From positions 20,312 through 84,311 of the forward strand of contig CAMWPM010000005.1 of NCBI GenBank assembly GCA_947176235.1: a DNA stretch of 64,000 nucleotides, read 5' to 3'. Position numbers and translations under genes: made by a program. The notes beneath the pieces were generated by a model that did not search any database, was not told the origin of the DNA, and was given only the letters and a program-made list of their open reading frames with translations. The DNA comes from an uncultured Bacteroidales bacterium. Its GTDB lineage: Bacteria; Bacteroidota; Bacteroidia; Bacteroidales; Muribaculaceae. Shown in pieces: positions 10,941-20,098 of this stretch (its first letter is position 1; each line of letters starts with the position of its first letter).

Positions 10941-12257
10941 ATGAAACGCTTAGGAACATTGCGTTGTCTCGCCGCTGCAGTAATCGCAGTCATCTGTTTC
11001 CCGCAGGCTGACGCCCGCACTCATTTCACTGACCGCCGGCAGGCGGCAAGCAACTATTACGCTTATCCTTATCCCGAAAATCCTCTTCCTGTCCTCACCC
11101 CCGCTCCCGCAGGCTATCATCCCTTCCACATCGAGCATTACGGACGTCATGGAAGCCGATGGATCATGGATCCTGCCACTTACGCCACTCCCGTCAGCGA
11201 ACTGGAAAAGGCAGAGGCTGCCGGAAAGCTTACTCCAAAGGGTGTGGAAGTACTGTCACAGCTACGCGCCATCAACGACGCTTCGCAGAAGAGGGTGGGA
11301 GAGCTTACACCCGTCGGTGCCGATCAGCATCGTGGCATAGCACGCCGCATGACCTCAAACTTTCCGGAAGTGTTTGCGGATAGCGGCAGGATCGATGCCC
11401 GTTCTACGATAGTGATCCGTTGCATCCTCTCCATGGACAATGAACTTCAGGAAATAAAAGCTTATAACCCCGATCTCAACATCACGTCCGACGCCTCCTA
11501 CGCGACGATGTACTACATGAATAACACTGACACGGATTCCGCTGCCAATGCCGAGATTAATGCCGCGCAGAAGCTGCTTGCCGACTTCCGGGAGGCTCAT
11601 CCCATGAGCAATGCGGTGGTGGCGGAGCTTGTCACCGACACTGTCTGGGCGAAGCGCAACATGGATATTCCGGCATTCAAGAGCACTCTCTTCGAGGTCG
11701 CAGCCAACACGCAGAGTCATTATGACCAGCCTGATCTTCTTGCGTTGTTCACCGACGAGGATCTTGAGCAGCGATGGCTCGGTGATAATGCCAACTGGTA
11801 CTTGCGTGCCGGTAATTCCCCCATCACTCACTATCAGACGCCCAAGGCTCAGCGCTATCTGCTCGCCAACATTATCGCAAGTGCCGATACAGCCATTGCT
11901 CAGCCGGGGCATGGCGCCAACATGAGGTTCGGTCATGAATCGGTCCTTATCCCCCTCGCTGTCTACATGGATCTCAATGATTACTCCCGCTCATTCGGAA
12001 ATCTCGAGCTTGTCGCTGACCAGTGGCGCAATTATGAGATTTTCCCTATGGCATGTAATCTCCAGATGGTGTTTTACCGTCCGGACGGATCCGTCAATCC
12101 CGATGACGTAATTGTGAAAGTTCTGCTCAATGAGGAGGAAGTTGTTTTACCTCTCGAGCAGGTGGCTCTCTCGTTCTATTCATGGAAAGATCTGCGGTCA
12201 TATTATGCCGATAAGCTGGCACTCAGTGGTATAGATGTCAATAATCTCACCGAATGA
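10941..12257 (+). CDS. Histidine-type phosphatase, MINPP/phytase-like, secreted
   Basis: Signal peptide and catalytic HIEHYGRHGSRW motif; C-terminal MRFGHESVLIPL. Confidence 0.85.
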   Translation: MKRLGTLRCLAAAVIAVICFPQADARTHFTDRRQAASNYYAYPYPENPLPVLTPAPAGYHPFHIEHYGRHGSRWIMDPATYATPVSELEKAEAAGKLTPKGVEVLSQLRAINDASQKRVGELTPVGADQHRGIARRMTSNFPEVFADSGRIDARSTIVIRCILSMDNELQEIKAYNPDLNITSDASYATMYYMNNTDTDSAANAEINAAQKLLADFREAHPMSNAVVAELVTDTVWAKRNMDIPAFKSTLFEVAANTQSHYDQPDLLALFTDEDLEQRWLGDNANWYLRAGNSPITHYQTPKAQRYLLANIIASADTAIAQPGHGANMRFGHESVLIPLAVYMDLNDYSRSFGNLELVADQWRNYEIFPMACNLQMVFYRPDGSVNPDDVIVKVLLNEEEVVLPLEQVALSFYSWKDLRSYYADKLALSGIDVNNLTE

Positions 12258-12340
12258 ATCAGTGGACGTGCTATTGACTGCCTATGAATTTTACCTGCCC
12301 GATTAAGCTGAATTATAAACAGCCGTTAAATTTGTTAAAT

Positions 12341-12380
12341 GCCTCCGGAATGCTGAACACTCGGCGCTCCGGAGGCGTTT
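12341..12380 (+). terminator. Intrinsic terminator after the histidine phosphatase gene
   Basis: GCCTCCGGA (12341-12349) / TCCGGAGGC (12368-12376) followed by GTTTTAA. Confidence 0.7.
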
Positions 12381-12463
12381 TAATGGTGAATTTAGCCCGA
12401 AGGAAGGGCGATTCCAAGAGATTTTCAATCCCTCGTTAACCACTTCAACCTTTTAAAAGAATT

Positions 12464-13039
12464 ATGGAATACACCCAGCCCAAGTTACCTTACGCCAACG
12501 ATGCCCTCGAACCAGTGATCAGCCGCGAGACCGTTGACTACCACTATGGAAAGCATGAGAAGGCCTACATCGACAATCTCAATTCGCTCCTGCGTGGCAC
12601 CGACATGGAGGATGAGCCTCTTGAGGAAATCATCCGCTCGGCTAAGGGTCCGCTGTTCAACAACGCTTCACAGGCATGGAATCATATCCTCTATTTCTTC
12701 TCATTCTCGCCCGATGGCGGCGGTGAACCTGAAGGCGAACTTGCGGACGCTATACGTCAGCAGTTCGGATCGTTCGAGGAGTTCAAGCGCCTTTTCGAGG
12801 AAGCAGGCACAAAGCTTTTCGGATCCGGTTGGGTATGGCTCTCGCGTGATGAGGATGGTAAGCTCTATATCACTCAGGGATCGAATGCAGAGAACCCGTT
12901 GACACAGGGTCTCACTCCGATCTTTACATTTGATGTCTGGGAGCATGCCTACTATCTTGACTATCAGAACCGCAGGGCTGAGTATCTCCACCGACTATGG
13001 GATATCGTCGACTGGGATATCGTGAGCGCCCGCTATTGA
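12464..13039 (+). CDS. sodB: Superoxide dismutase (Fe/Mn)
   Basis: YTQPKLPYANDALEPVISRETVDYHYGKHEKAYIDNLN ... FTFDVWEHAYYLDYQNRRAEYL. Confidence 0.97.
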   Translation: MEYTQPKLPYANDALEPVISRETVDYHYGKHEKAYIDNLNSLLRGTDMEDEPLEEIIRSAKGPLFNNASQAWNHILYFFSFSPDGGGEPEGELADAIRQQFGSFEEFKRLFEEAGTKLFGSGWVWLSRDEDGKLYITQGSNAENPLTQGLTPIFTFDVWEHAYYLDYQNRRAEYLHRLWDIVDWDIVSARY

Positions 13040-13162
13040 TCGCGCGCCGCATCCACGTCGGGCAGCATCCCCTTTTTAAGATTTAACACCTACTACCATA
13101 CAAAAACACAGTAATTACAACGATTTTTAGCACTTAATTGTAAGCATAATGTGATGAATGGA

Positions 13163-13200
13163 GAGAGGGGTGCTCGTGAGAGTCCCCCTTTTTCTTTTTT
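13163..13200 (+). terminator. Intrinsic terminator downstream of sodB
   Basis: GGGGtgctcgtgagagtCCCC followed by a long T-rich tract (TTTTTCTTTTTTTT). Confidence 0.65.
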
Positions 13201-13364
13201 TTGTTTCATGGCTGGCACAATCCGATGAGGATCGCGCCGGTTTTTTTTATTACCCGGGGATTGCTTTTTATTGAGGAGTTGTTATGAAAGCCAAAAAATA
13301 TTGTTAAATTTGTAGCGTAAACTGCTAATTATTTTGTCAAACCCCTTTAATTCCCATTCCAAGG

Positions 13365-13913
13365 ATGAAAAAGAGAATCTTCAAAGTCAGCATGATTCTG
13401 GCTATTACGGCATCGTTCATGTGCACGTCCTGTATCGGTAGCTTCACCACGTTCAACAAGCTTAAGGACTGGAACCAGACCGTAGGCAACAAGTTTGTCA
13501 ACGAACTCGTGTTCTTCGTGTTCTGGATTATCCCTGTTTATGAAGTGGCAACTCTTGCCGACCTTGTGGTGTTCAACTCCATTGAATTCTGGACCAACGA
13601 GAATCCTATGGCAAAAGGCAAGAAGATGATTCAGGGTGAGAATGACCGCTATCTCGTGGAATGCGACGGCAAGGGCTACACCATCACGGCGATGACCGAA
13701 GGCCGCTCGATGCGTCTGGATTTCGACGCTACCGACAAGTCCTGGAATGTGGCACTCCCCGAAGGAGAATCATATAAGCTCATGACATTCGTCGACGACA
13801 CTCACGTGGCTCTTCCCACCCCGGACGGCGGATCGACCGTAGTAGAGCTTTCTCAGGCGGGTCTCTACGCCTATCAGGCTGTGGTGGCTAATCCTCTCAT
13901 GGCTATGAAATGA
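13365..13913 (+). CDS. DUF3332-like lipoprotein
   Basis: Lipoprotein signal (SFMCTSCIGSF) and FTTFNKLKDWNQTVGNKFVNELVFFVFWIIPVYEVATLADLVVFNSIEFWTNENP; TAAATTTG -7-like box at 13305-13312. Confidence 0.8.
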   Translation: MKKRIFKVSMILAITASFMCTSCIGSFTTFNKLKDWNQTVGNKFVNELVFFVFWIIPVYEVATLADLVVFNSIEFWTNENPMAKGKKMIQGENDRYLVECDGKGYTITAMTEGRSMRLDFDATDKSWNVALPEGESYKLMTFVDDTHVALPTPDGGSTVVELSQAGLYAYQAVVANPLMAMK

Positions 13914-15604
13914 TCGGAAAACCTCTCGCCCTTGCGGCTTCCGTAGCCTCCCTATTGTTTTTCGGCATCCCTGCGGGTGCCGAAAAACCTTTTTTGCGCT
14001 CTCCCCTCGATATCCCCCTCACACTCAGCGGTAACTTCGGCGAACTTCGACGCAACCATTTTCATTCAGGTGTCGACTTTAAGACACAGGGACGTACCGG
14101 GCTTCCGGTCCATGCTGTGGACGATGGCTATGTGGCGCGAGCATCCGTCTCGCCATGGGGATTCGGCAGAGCCGTCTACGTTGTCCATCCCTCTACCGGA
14201 CTGACCACTGTCTACGGTCATCTTGAAGCATTCAATCCTGAGATTGACAAGCGTGTGCGCGATGAGCAGTACAGGCGTGAGACGTTCACGATCGACCTTG
14301 AGTTCGGACCCGACGAGATTCCGGTGAAGCGAGGTGACGTAATAGCACGCAGCGGTAATGCAGGATCATCCGGCGGTCCGCATCTGCACTTTGACGTGCG
14401 CGACACGGCATCCGAGGATCCGCTCGATCCACTTGCTTATTATCGTGACCGCGTGGCTGACAAAGTGGCTCCCTCCGCACGCCTCCTCGCCCTCTATCCG
14501 GCGGGAGGAGAAGTGGAAGGCAGTGCAGTTTTCCCCTCGCGCGTCACCCTCGATCCGAAATCCCCCGCCCCCACCTTCCATGCTTCGGGACGTGTGATCC
14601 CGGGGATTAAGGCTTACGACCGTATGTCGGGGACTTCCAACATTTACGGGATCAAGCATCTGTCGCTGAAGATCGACGGTAAGGAAGTGTACCGCCGCAC
14701 AATTGACCGTTTCGGATTCGACTACACACGCGGAGTTCACACCCTTGTCGATTACCCTGATCTCGTCAACTCAAATTCATGGGTCATGACCACACATATT
14801 CCTCCCTCACGTCCCCTCGGCGACATGGAGTGGAGTTCCCTCCCCGACGGAATTCTTGACATTGAGCCGGGCAAGACCTATCGCGGTGAGTGGGTGATGG
14901 AGGACGAGCATGGCAATCGTGCCATTCAGCCATTCACTATTGTCGGGGTCAAGGGGGAAGTGGTGCATGGAGAGGACCCGAAAGGAGCCCTACTCGAATG
15001 GAATGAGCATCACGTGGTCAGTTCGCCCGATGAGGATATTGTGGTTGACATTCCCAATGGCGCTCTATATGACGACATACGATTTGACTTCGAGGTGGCG
15101 GATGACTCGCGCTTCGTGACGCCTCTCTATTCGGTGGGTGATCCGGGTGTACCTCTTGCCAAGGGTGTGGAGCTGCGCATAAAATTGCCGTCGGACACAC
15201 TCCTCCATAAGCGTCATTATTGTCTGGTCAGCGTTAATCCCGCAGGCAAAATGTCGGCGGTAGGATCCAACTACTCGCGTGGAAGCATTGTCGGGAAAGT
15301 CACCTCATGGGGCAATTACGCCGTAACCACCGACCGCCGTCCTCCCGTCATCACTCCACAGCGTCCTGCCGGATGGCGAAAGGCGGGGAAAATCTCTCTG
15401 AAAATCACTGATAATCTCAGCGGGGTTCAGACGTTTGCGGGTACACTCGATGGTAAGTTCGCACTCTTCGAGCTTGATGGTAAGACCGCCACGCTTTCCT
15501 ACGACTTCGCTGACGGCAGACATGACCGCAACCGACCTCACGACGTTCGCGTGGTAGTGACCGATGCATGCGGCAATACCTCCGTCTACGAAGGAAAATA
15601 TTGA
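13910..15604 (+). CDS. M23 family metallopeptidase
   Basis: RNHFHSGVDFKTQGRTGLPVHAVDDGYVARASVSPWGFGRAVYVVHPSTGLTTVYGHL ... GSSGGPHLHFDVRD; 4-bp overlap with upstream gene. Confidence 0.92.
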   Translation: MIGKPLALAASVASLLFFGIPAGAEKPFLRSPLDIPLTLSGNFGELRRNHFHSGVDFKTQGRTGLPVHAVDDGYVARASVSPWGFGRAVYVVHPSTGLTTVYGHLEAFNPEIDKRVRDEQYRRETFTIDLEFGPDEIPVKRGDVIARSGNAGSSGGPHLHFDVRDTASEDPLDPLAYYRDRVADKVAPSARLLALYPAGGEVEGSAVFPSRVTLDPKSPAPTFHASGRVIPGIKAYDRMSGTSNIYGIKHLSLKIDGKEVYRRTIDRFGFDYTRGVHTLVDYPDLVNSNSWVMTTHIPPSRPLGDMEWSSLPDGILDIEPGKTYRGEWVMEDEHGNRAIQPFTIVGVKGEVVHGEDPKGALLEWNEHHVVSSPDEDIVVDIPNGALYDDIRFDFEVADDSRFVTPLYSVGDPGVPLAKGVELRIKLPSDTLLHKRHYCLVSVNPAGKMSAVGSNYSRGSIVGKVTSWGNYAVTTDRRPPVITPQRPAGWRKAGKISLKITDNLSGVQTFAGTLDGKFALFELDGKTATLSYDFADGRHDRNRPHDVRVVVTDACGNTSVYEGKY

Positions 15605-15652
15605 TTGTCCAAGGCGGCAGACTTTTGCCGAACCAAATTTGAATTAATTATG

Positions 15653-15685
15653 GCAGGAGGATCGGCTGATTCTCCTGCTTTCGTT
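15653..15685 (+). terminator. Putative intrinsic terminator after the M23 gene
   Basis: GCAGGAG (15653-15659) / CTCCTGC (15672-15678) followed by TTTCGTT. Confidence 0.5.
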
Positions 15686-15840
15686 CAATTACGCGTGTGT
15701 TAACATTTTTTGTGGAATAGCCCGTAGGCGCACGCGCGTGGTTTTTGTTGAAAAATTCGTAACTTTGTGGCTCGTATTCATGCTTTTATTGCCTGACTTT
15801 AAGAAATAACAACATAAACCTCCAATCATTACACTTTACG

Positions 15841-17955
15841 ATGATGAAAATCCCATTTATCGCCCTCGCCGCAGTAGCATGTCTGGCAGGTGGTTGCTCC
15901 CAGAAAGAGCATGTCAATCCTTTCCTCGCCGAAAGCTTTGGCACTCCGTATGAAATCCCGCCGTTCGAGCAGATCACTTTTGACGACTATCTCCCCGCAG
16001 TAGAGGCAGGCATCGCCGCTCAGAAAGCTGCTATTGACTCAATCGTGGCTAACCCGGACACTCCCACCTTCGAAAATACAATTCTCGCCATGGACCATTC
16101 CGGCGACCTTTTGCAGAAGGTTATGCTCGTGTTCAGCGGTCTCGACGAATCACTTTCTTCGCCCGAAATGGTCGAGCTTGCCGAAAAGATCTACCCCATG
16201 ACTTCGGCTCACTCTGACGAAATAGCGATGAATGACGCGCTTTTCCAGCGTGTGAAATACCTCCATGACAACATCGACAGTCTTGGGCTCGGCACACCCG
16301 AACGCCGCATGATCGAAGAGAGCTACAAATCGTTCACGCGCAACGGTGCCCTTCTGGATGCCGACAAGAAAGCGCGTCTGAAGGAGCTTAACACCACTCT
16401 GACCGACCTCTATCTGAAGTTTAACAAGAATCTGCTCACTGCCACCAATGCATTTGAGATCGTGGTGGAGGATTCCGCACGCCTTGCCGGACTCCCCGCA
16501 TCAAGCGTGGCTGTAGCTGCCGAGGAAGCATCGGCACGCGGGCTGGACGGCAAGTGGGTGTTCACTCTCCATGCTCCCAGCCGCCTTCCCCTCCTCCAGT
16601 ACGCTGCCGACCGTGATCTTCGCCGTCAGATGTACGAAGGCTATGCGTCGCTGGCATCAAGCGGCGACACTGACAACCGTCCCGTCATCAACAAGATTCT
16701 CCGTGCTCGTGCCGAGAAAGCTGATCTCCTCGGATTCAAGGATTTCGCCGCTTATCAGACTGACAATGTTATGGCTAAGACTCCTGAAGCAGCCGAAGCC
16801 CTGCTGATGAAGCTGTGGGAGCCCTCTGTAAAACGTGTCCACGAGGAAGTGGCTGAGATGCAGGCTATCGCCGACCGCGAAGGCGGTGACTTCAAGATTG
16901 CGCCCTGGGACTATTACTACTATGCAGAGAAGGTGCGTAAGGACAAATATGACTTTGACGAGAGCGAAGTGCGCCCCTATCTTAGCGTGGACAGCGTGCG
17001 CAACGGAATTTTCTACATGGCTAACCGCCTTTATGGAGTTAACTTCAAGGAGATGCCTGATGCACCCAAGTACCATCCCGATGTCAATGTCTATGACGTT
17101 ACCGATTCGCTGGGCAATCATCTTGCGGTGTTCATGACCGATTATTTCCCGCGCGCCTCCAAGCGACAGGGTGCATGGATGTTCCAGTTCAGCAACGCTT
17201 ATGAGGATGCCGACGGCAATTCCGTGCGTCCGGTTGTCTATAACGTCGGTAACTTCTCCAAGCCCACTGCCGACGCTCCCTCCCTCCTCACTATCGATGA
17301 GGTCGAGACGATGTTCCATGAGTTTGGTCACGGTCTGCATGGTATGCTGACTAAGGCAAAATATCAGGGTCAGAGCGGCACGGCAGTCGACCGCGACTTC
17401 GTAGAGCTTCCCAGCCAGATTCACGAGCACTGGGCGTTCGAACCTGAGATGCTCCGCAATTATGCCCGCCACTACGTCACCGGCGAGGTTATTCCCGATG
17501 CACTCGTCGAAAAGATGGAACGTGCTTCCACACACGGTCAGGGCTTTGCAATGGCTGAGCGCGTGAGTGCGGCCCTTCTTGACCTTGCCTACGGACATCT
17601 GAAGCCTGCCGACGGAGAGGAAATCGACATCGAGGCATTTGAGAACGAGGTGGGCGCGAAGCTCGGACTTCCTGCCGAACTTACTTATCGCTATCGCTCG
17701 CCTTACTTCAAGCATATCTTCGGCAGCGACGAGTATTCTTCAGGCTACTACACCTACATGTGGGCTGAGGTGCTTGACTGCGACGGCTTCGAGCTCTTTA
17801 AGGAGCGTGGTATCTTTGATCCCGCCACCGCCAAGTCGTTTAAGGAGAATATTCTTGAGACGGGCGGTAGCGAGGATCCCATGACGCTCTATGTCAGATT
17901 CCGCGGTCAGGAGCCGACTCCCGATGCTGTGCTACGCAAGCATGGTCTGCTTTGA
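15841..17955 (+). CDS. M3 family metallopeptidase (peptidyl-dipeptidase Dcp / oligopeptidase-like), lipoprotein
   Basis: MFHEFGHGLHGML zinc motif and M3 architecture; TAACTTTG -7-like box at 15760-15767; lipobox LAGGC. Confidence 0.94.
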   Translation: MMKIPFIALAAVACLAGGCSQKEHVNPFLAESFGTPYEIPPFEQITFDDYLPAVEAGIAAQKAAIDSIVANPDTPTFENTILAMDHSGDLLQKVMLVFSGLDESLSSPEMVELAEKIYPMTSAHSDEIAMNDALFQRVKYLHDNIDSLGLGTPERRMIEESYKSFTRNGALLDADKKARLKELNTTLTDLYLKFNKNLLTATNAFEIVVEDSARLAGLPASSVAVAAEEASARGLDGKWVFTLHAPSRLPLLQYAADRDLRRQMYEGYASLASSGDTDNRPVINKILRARAEKADLLGFKDFAAYQTDNVMAKTPEAAEALLMKLWEPSVKRVHEEVAEMQAIADREGGDFKIAPWDYYYYAEKVRKDKYDFDESEVRPYLSVDSVRNGIFYMANRLYGVNFKEMPDAPKYHPDVNVYDVTDSLGNHLAVFMTDYFPRASKRQGAWMFQFSNAYEDADGNSVRPVVYNVGNFSKPTADAPSLLTIDEVETMFHEFGHGLHGMLTKAKYQGQSGTAVDRDFVELPSQIHEHWAFEPEMLRNYARHYVTGEVIPDALVEKMERASTHGQGFAMAERVSAALLDLAYGHLKPADGEEIDIEAFENEVGAKLGLPAELTYRYRSPYFKHIFGSDEYSSGYYTYMWAEVLDCDGFELFKERGIFDPATAKSFKENILETGGSEDPMTLYVRFRGQEPTPDAVLRKHGLL

Positions 17956-17986
17956 TTTCTCTCATTCAATCCATAAAGAAAAAATC

Positions 17987-20098
17987 ATGAACAAATATAT
18001 TGCGACAGCTATGACAGCAGCTGCAATGACAGCTTTGGCGTCGTGCGGGGGAGCGTCGACCGAGTCGACCGACCTGACGATGATTGATAAGCCCGATTTT
18101 ACCTCGGTGGACCGTGTGTTTGGCGTTGAGGCTCTCGAAGCTCTCGGACGTGTCACCGAACCGCAGGTGTCGCCCGACGGCAAGAAGGTGCTCTACGGTA
18201 TCTCGTACGAGAGCGTGGACGAAAATCGTTCCAACCGCGATCTCTATGTGATAAATATCGACGGCACAGATCCCGTCCGCATCACCAGCACCCCCTCAAG
18301 CGAGAACAATGCATGCTGGCTCGACGAGGGCAAGCGAATAGCTTACCTTTCGGGTGGACAGCTCTGGATCATGAACGCCGACGGCACAGCCGCCCAGCAG
18401 ATCGGCAATATCGAGGGAGGCATCGACGGATTCCGGATCTCCCCCGACGGACTCCACGTAGTGATGATAAAGCAGGTGAAGTATGGCCGGACGGCTCAGG
18501 AGATTTACCCTGATCTGCCCAAGGCTACGGGGCGTGTGATCGACGATCTCATGTACAAGCACTGGGATGAATGGGTCACCACCGTTCCGCATCCCTTCGT
18601 GGCGGACATCGATGGCAATGAACTCATCAATATCCGTGACATAATGCAGGATGAGCCTTACGAGGCTCCCATGAAGCCGTTCGGCGGCATCGAGTCGCTT
18701 GCGTGGGCGCCTGACTCGAAGAGTCTGGTCTACGTGTCGCGCAAGAAGACCGGCATGGAATACGCGCTCTCCACCAACAGTGATCTCTACCGCTACGACC
18801 TCGCCACCGGAAAGACGGATAATCTAACCGAGGGAATGATGGGCTATGACACTGCCCCCGTATTCTCCCCCGACGGCACCAAGCTGGCATGGCTCAGCAT
18901 GGAGCATGACGGATACGAGAGTGACAAAAACCGAATTTTTGTCCTTGATCTCGCTACGGGAGAAAAGACTGACCTTACAGCCGACTGGGACTATACGGTC
19001 GACGCCATAGCATGGCATCCTTCCTGTAAGTCGCTTTTCTTCCTCGCTCCACTCGGGGGTGTGATTCCCGTGTTCAGTATCGACGTCGAGAGCCATGAAG
19101 TGAAAGTGGTGGCAGAAGCTCAGGCTGACTATGCAGACCTCTCCGTGGCTCCTGACGGCACACTCGTCACCATGTGCCACTCGATGATCGCCCCCAACGA
19201 CATTTATTCCATCAGTCCCGCTGGCGAGCAGAAACGACTGACCGACGTTAACGCCGACGTGCTTTCGCAGGTCGATATGCCCAAAGTGGAGAAGCGCATG
19301 GTAAAGACCACTGACGGCAAGGAGATGACGACATGGGTGATCTATCCTCCTCACTTCGATCCCGCCAAGACCTATCCTGCCATTCTTTACTGTCAGGGTG
19401 GTCCTCAGCAGGCTGTAAGCCAGTTCTGGAGCTATCGCTGGAATTTCGCACTCATGGCTTCGCAGGGTTATATTGTAATTGCCCCCAACCGTCGCGGTCT
19501 TCCCGGCTTCGGAACGGAATGGAATGCCCAGATCTCGGGAGACTATCCCGGACAGAACATGCGTGACTATCTTAGCGCTGTCGACGACATGAAGCGCGAG
19601 AGTTATGTCGATGCCGATCATATTGGTGCAGTAGGCGCAAGCTATGGCGGATTCTCCGTCTACTGGCTTGCAGGACACCATGACGGGCGCTTCGCAGCGT
19701 TTATCGCCCACGCAGGAATCTTCAACACCGAGGCACAGTATCTTGAGACGGAAGAGATGTGGTTTGCCAACTGGGACCTCGGCGGTCCCTTCTGGGACAA
19801 AGACAACGCTGTAGCTCAGCGTTCGTTTGCACTTTCTCCCCACCGTGCAGTGGACAAGTGGGACACTCCCATCATGATCACTCACGGCGAATACGATTTC
19901 CGCATCCTGTCGTCACAGGGTGAAATGGCGTTTAACGCAGCCCGTCTGCGTGGCGTTCCTGCCGAGATGGTGATCTTCCCCGATGAAAATCATTGGATAT
20001 TAAAGCCCCAGAATGCAGTGATGTGGCAGCGACTCTTCTTCCGCTGGCTTGACCGCTGGCTTAAGACCGACGCCACGACTGCCGAAACTTCAAAATGA
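17987..20098 (+). CDS. S9 family peptidase (prolyl oligopeptidase/DPP-like)
   Basis: ATG at 17987 (lipoprotein signal MNKYIATAMTAAAMTALASCGG), WD-type repeats, GASYGGFSVYWLAGHHDGRFAAFIAHAG, ENHWILKPQN. Confidence 0.93.
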   Translation: MNKYIATAMTAAAMTALASCGGASTESTDLTMIDKPDFTSVDRVFGVEALEALGRVTEPQVSPDGKKVLYGISYESVDENRSNRDLYVINIDGTDPVRITSTPSSENNACWLDEGKRIAYLSGGQLWIMNADGTAAQQIGNIEGGIDGFRISPDGLHVVMIKQVKYGRTAQEIYPDLPKATGRVIDDLMYKHWDEWVTTVPHPFVADIDGNELINIRDIMQDEPYEAPMKPFGGIESLAWAPDSKSLVYVSRKKTGMEYALSTNSDLYRYDLATGKTDNLTEGMMGYDTAPVFSPDGTKLAWLSMEHDGYESDKNRIFVLDLATGEKTDLTADWDYTVDAIAWHPSCKSLFFLAPLGGVIPVFSIDVESHEVKVVAEAQADYADLSVAPDGTLVTMCHSMIAPNDIYSISPAGEQKRLTDVNADVLSQVDMPKVEKRMVKTTDGKEMTTWVIYPPHFDPAKTYPAILYCQGGPQQAVSQFWSYRWNFALMASQGYIVIAPNRRGLPGFGTEWNAQISGDYPGQNMRDYLSAVDDMKRESYVDADHIGAVGASYGGFSVYWLAGHHDGRFAAFIAHAGIFNTEAQYLETEEMWFANWDLGGPFWDKDNAVAQRSFALSPHRAVDKWDTPIMITHGEYDFRILSSQGEMAFNAARLRGVPAEMVIFPDENHWILKPQNAVMWQRLFFRWLDRWLKTDATTAETSK

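Noticed and set aside
16657-17715. 352-aa minus ORF antisense to the M3 peptidase
   Set aside because: The sense strand encodes a complete M3 peptidase with HEFGH motif; the long antisense ORF is explained by codon bias, with no RBS/promoter or family resemblance.
18824-19885. 353-aa minus ORF antisense to the S9 peptidase
   Set aside because: Same shadow-ORF explanation; the sense gene is unambiguous.
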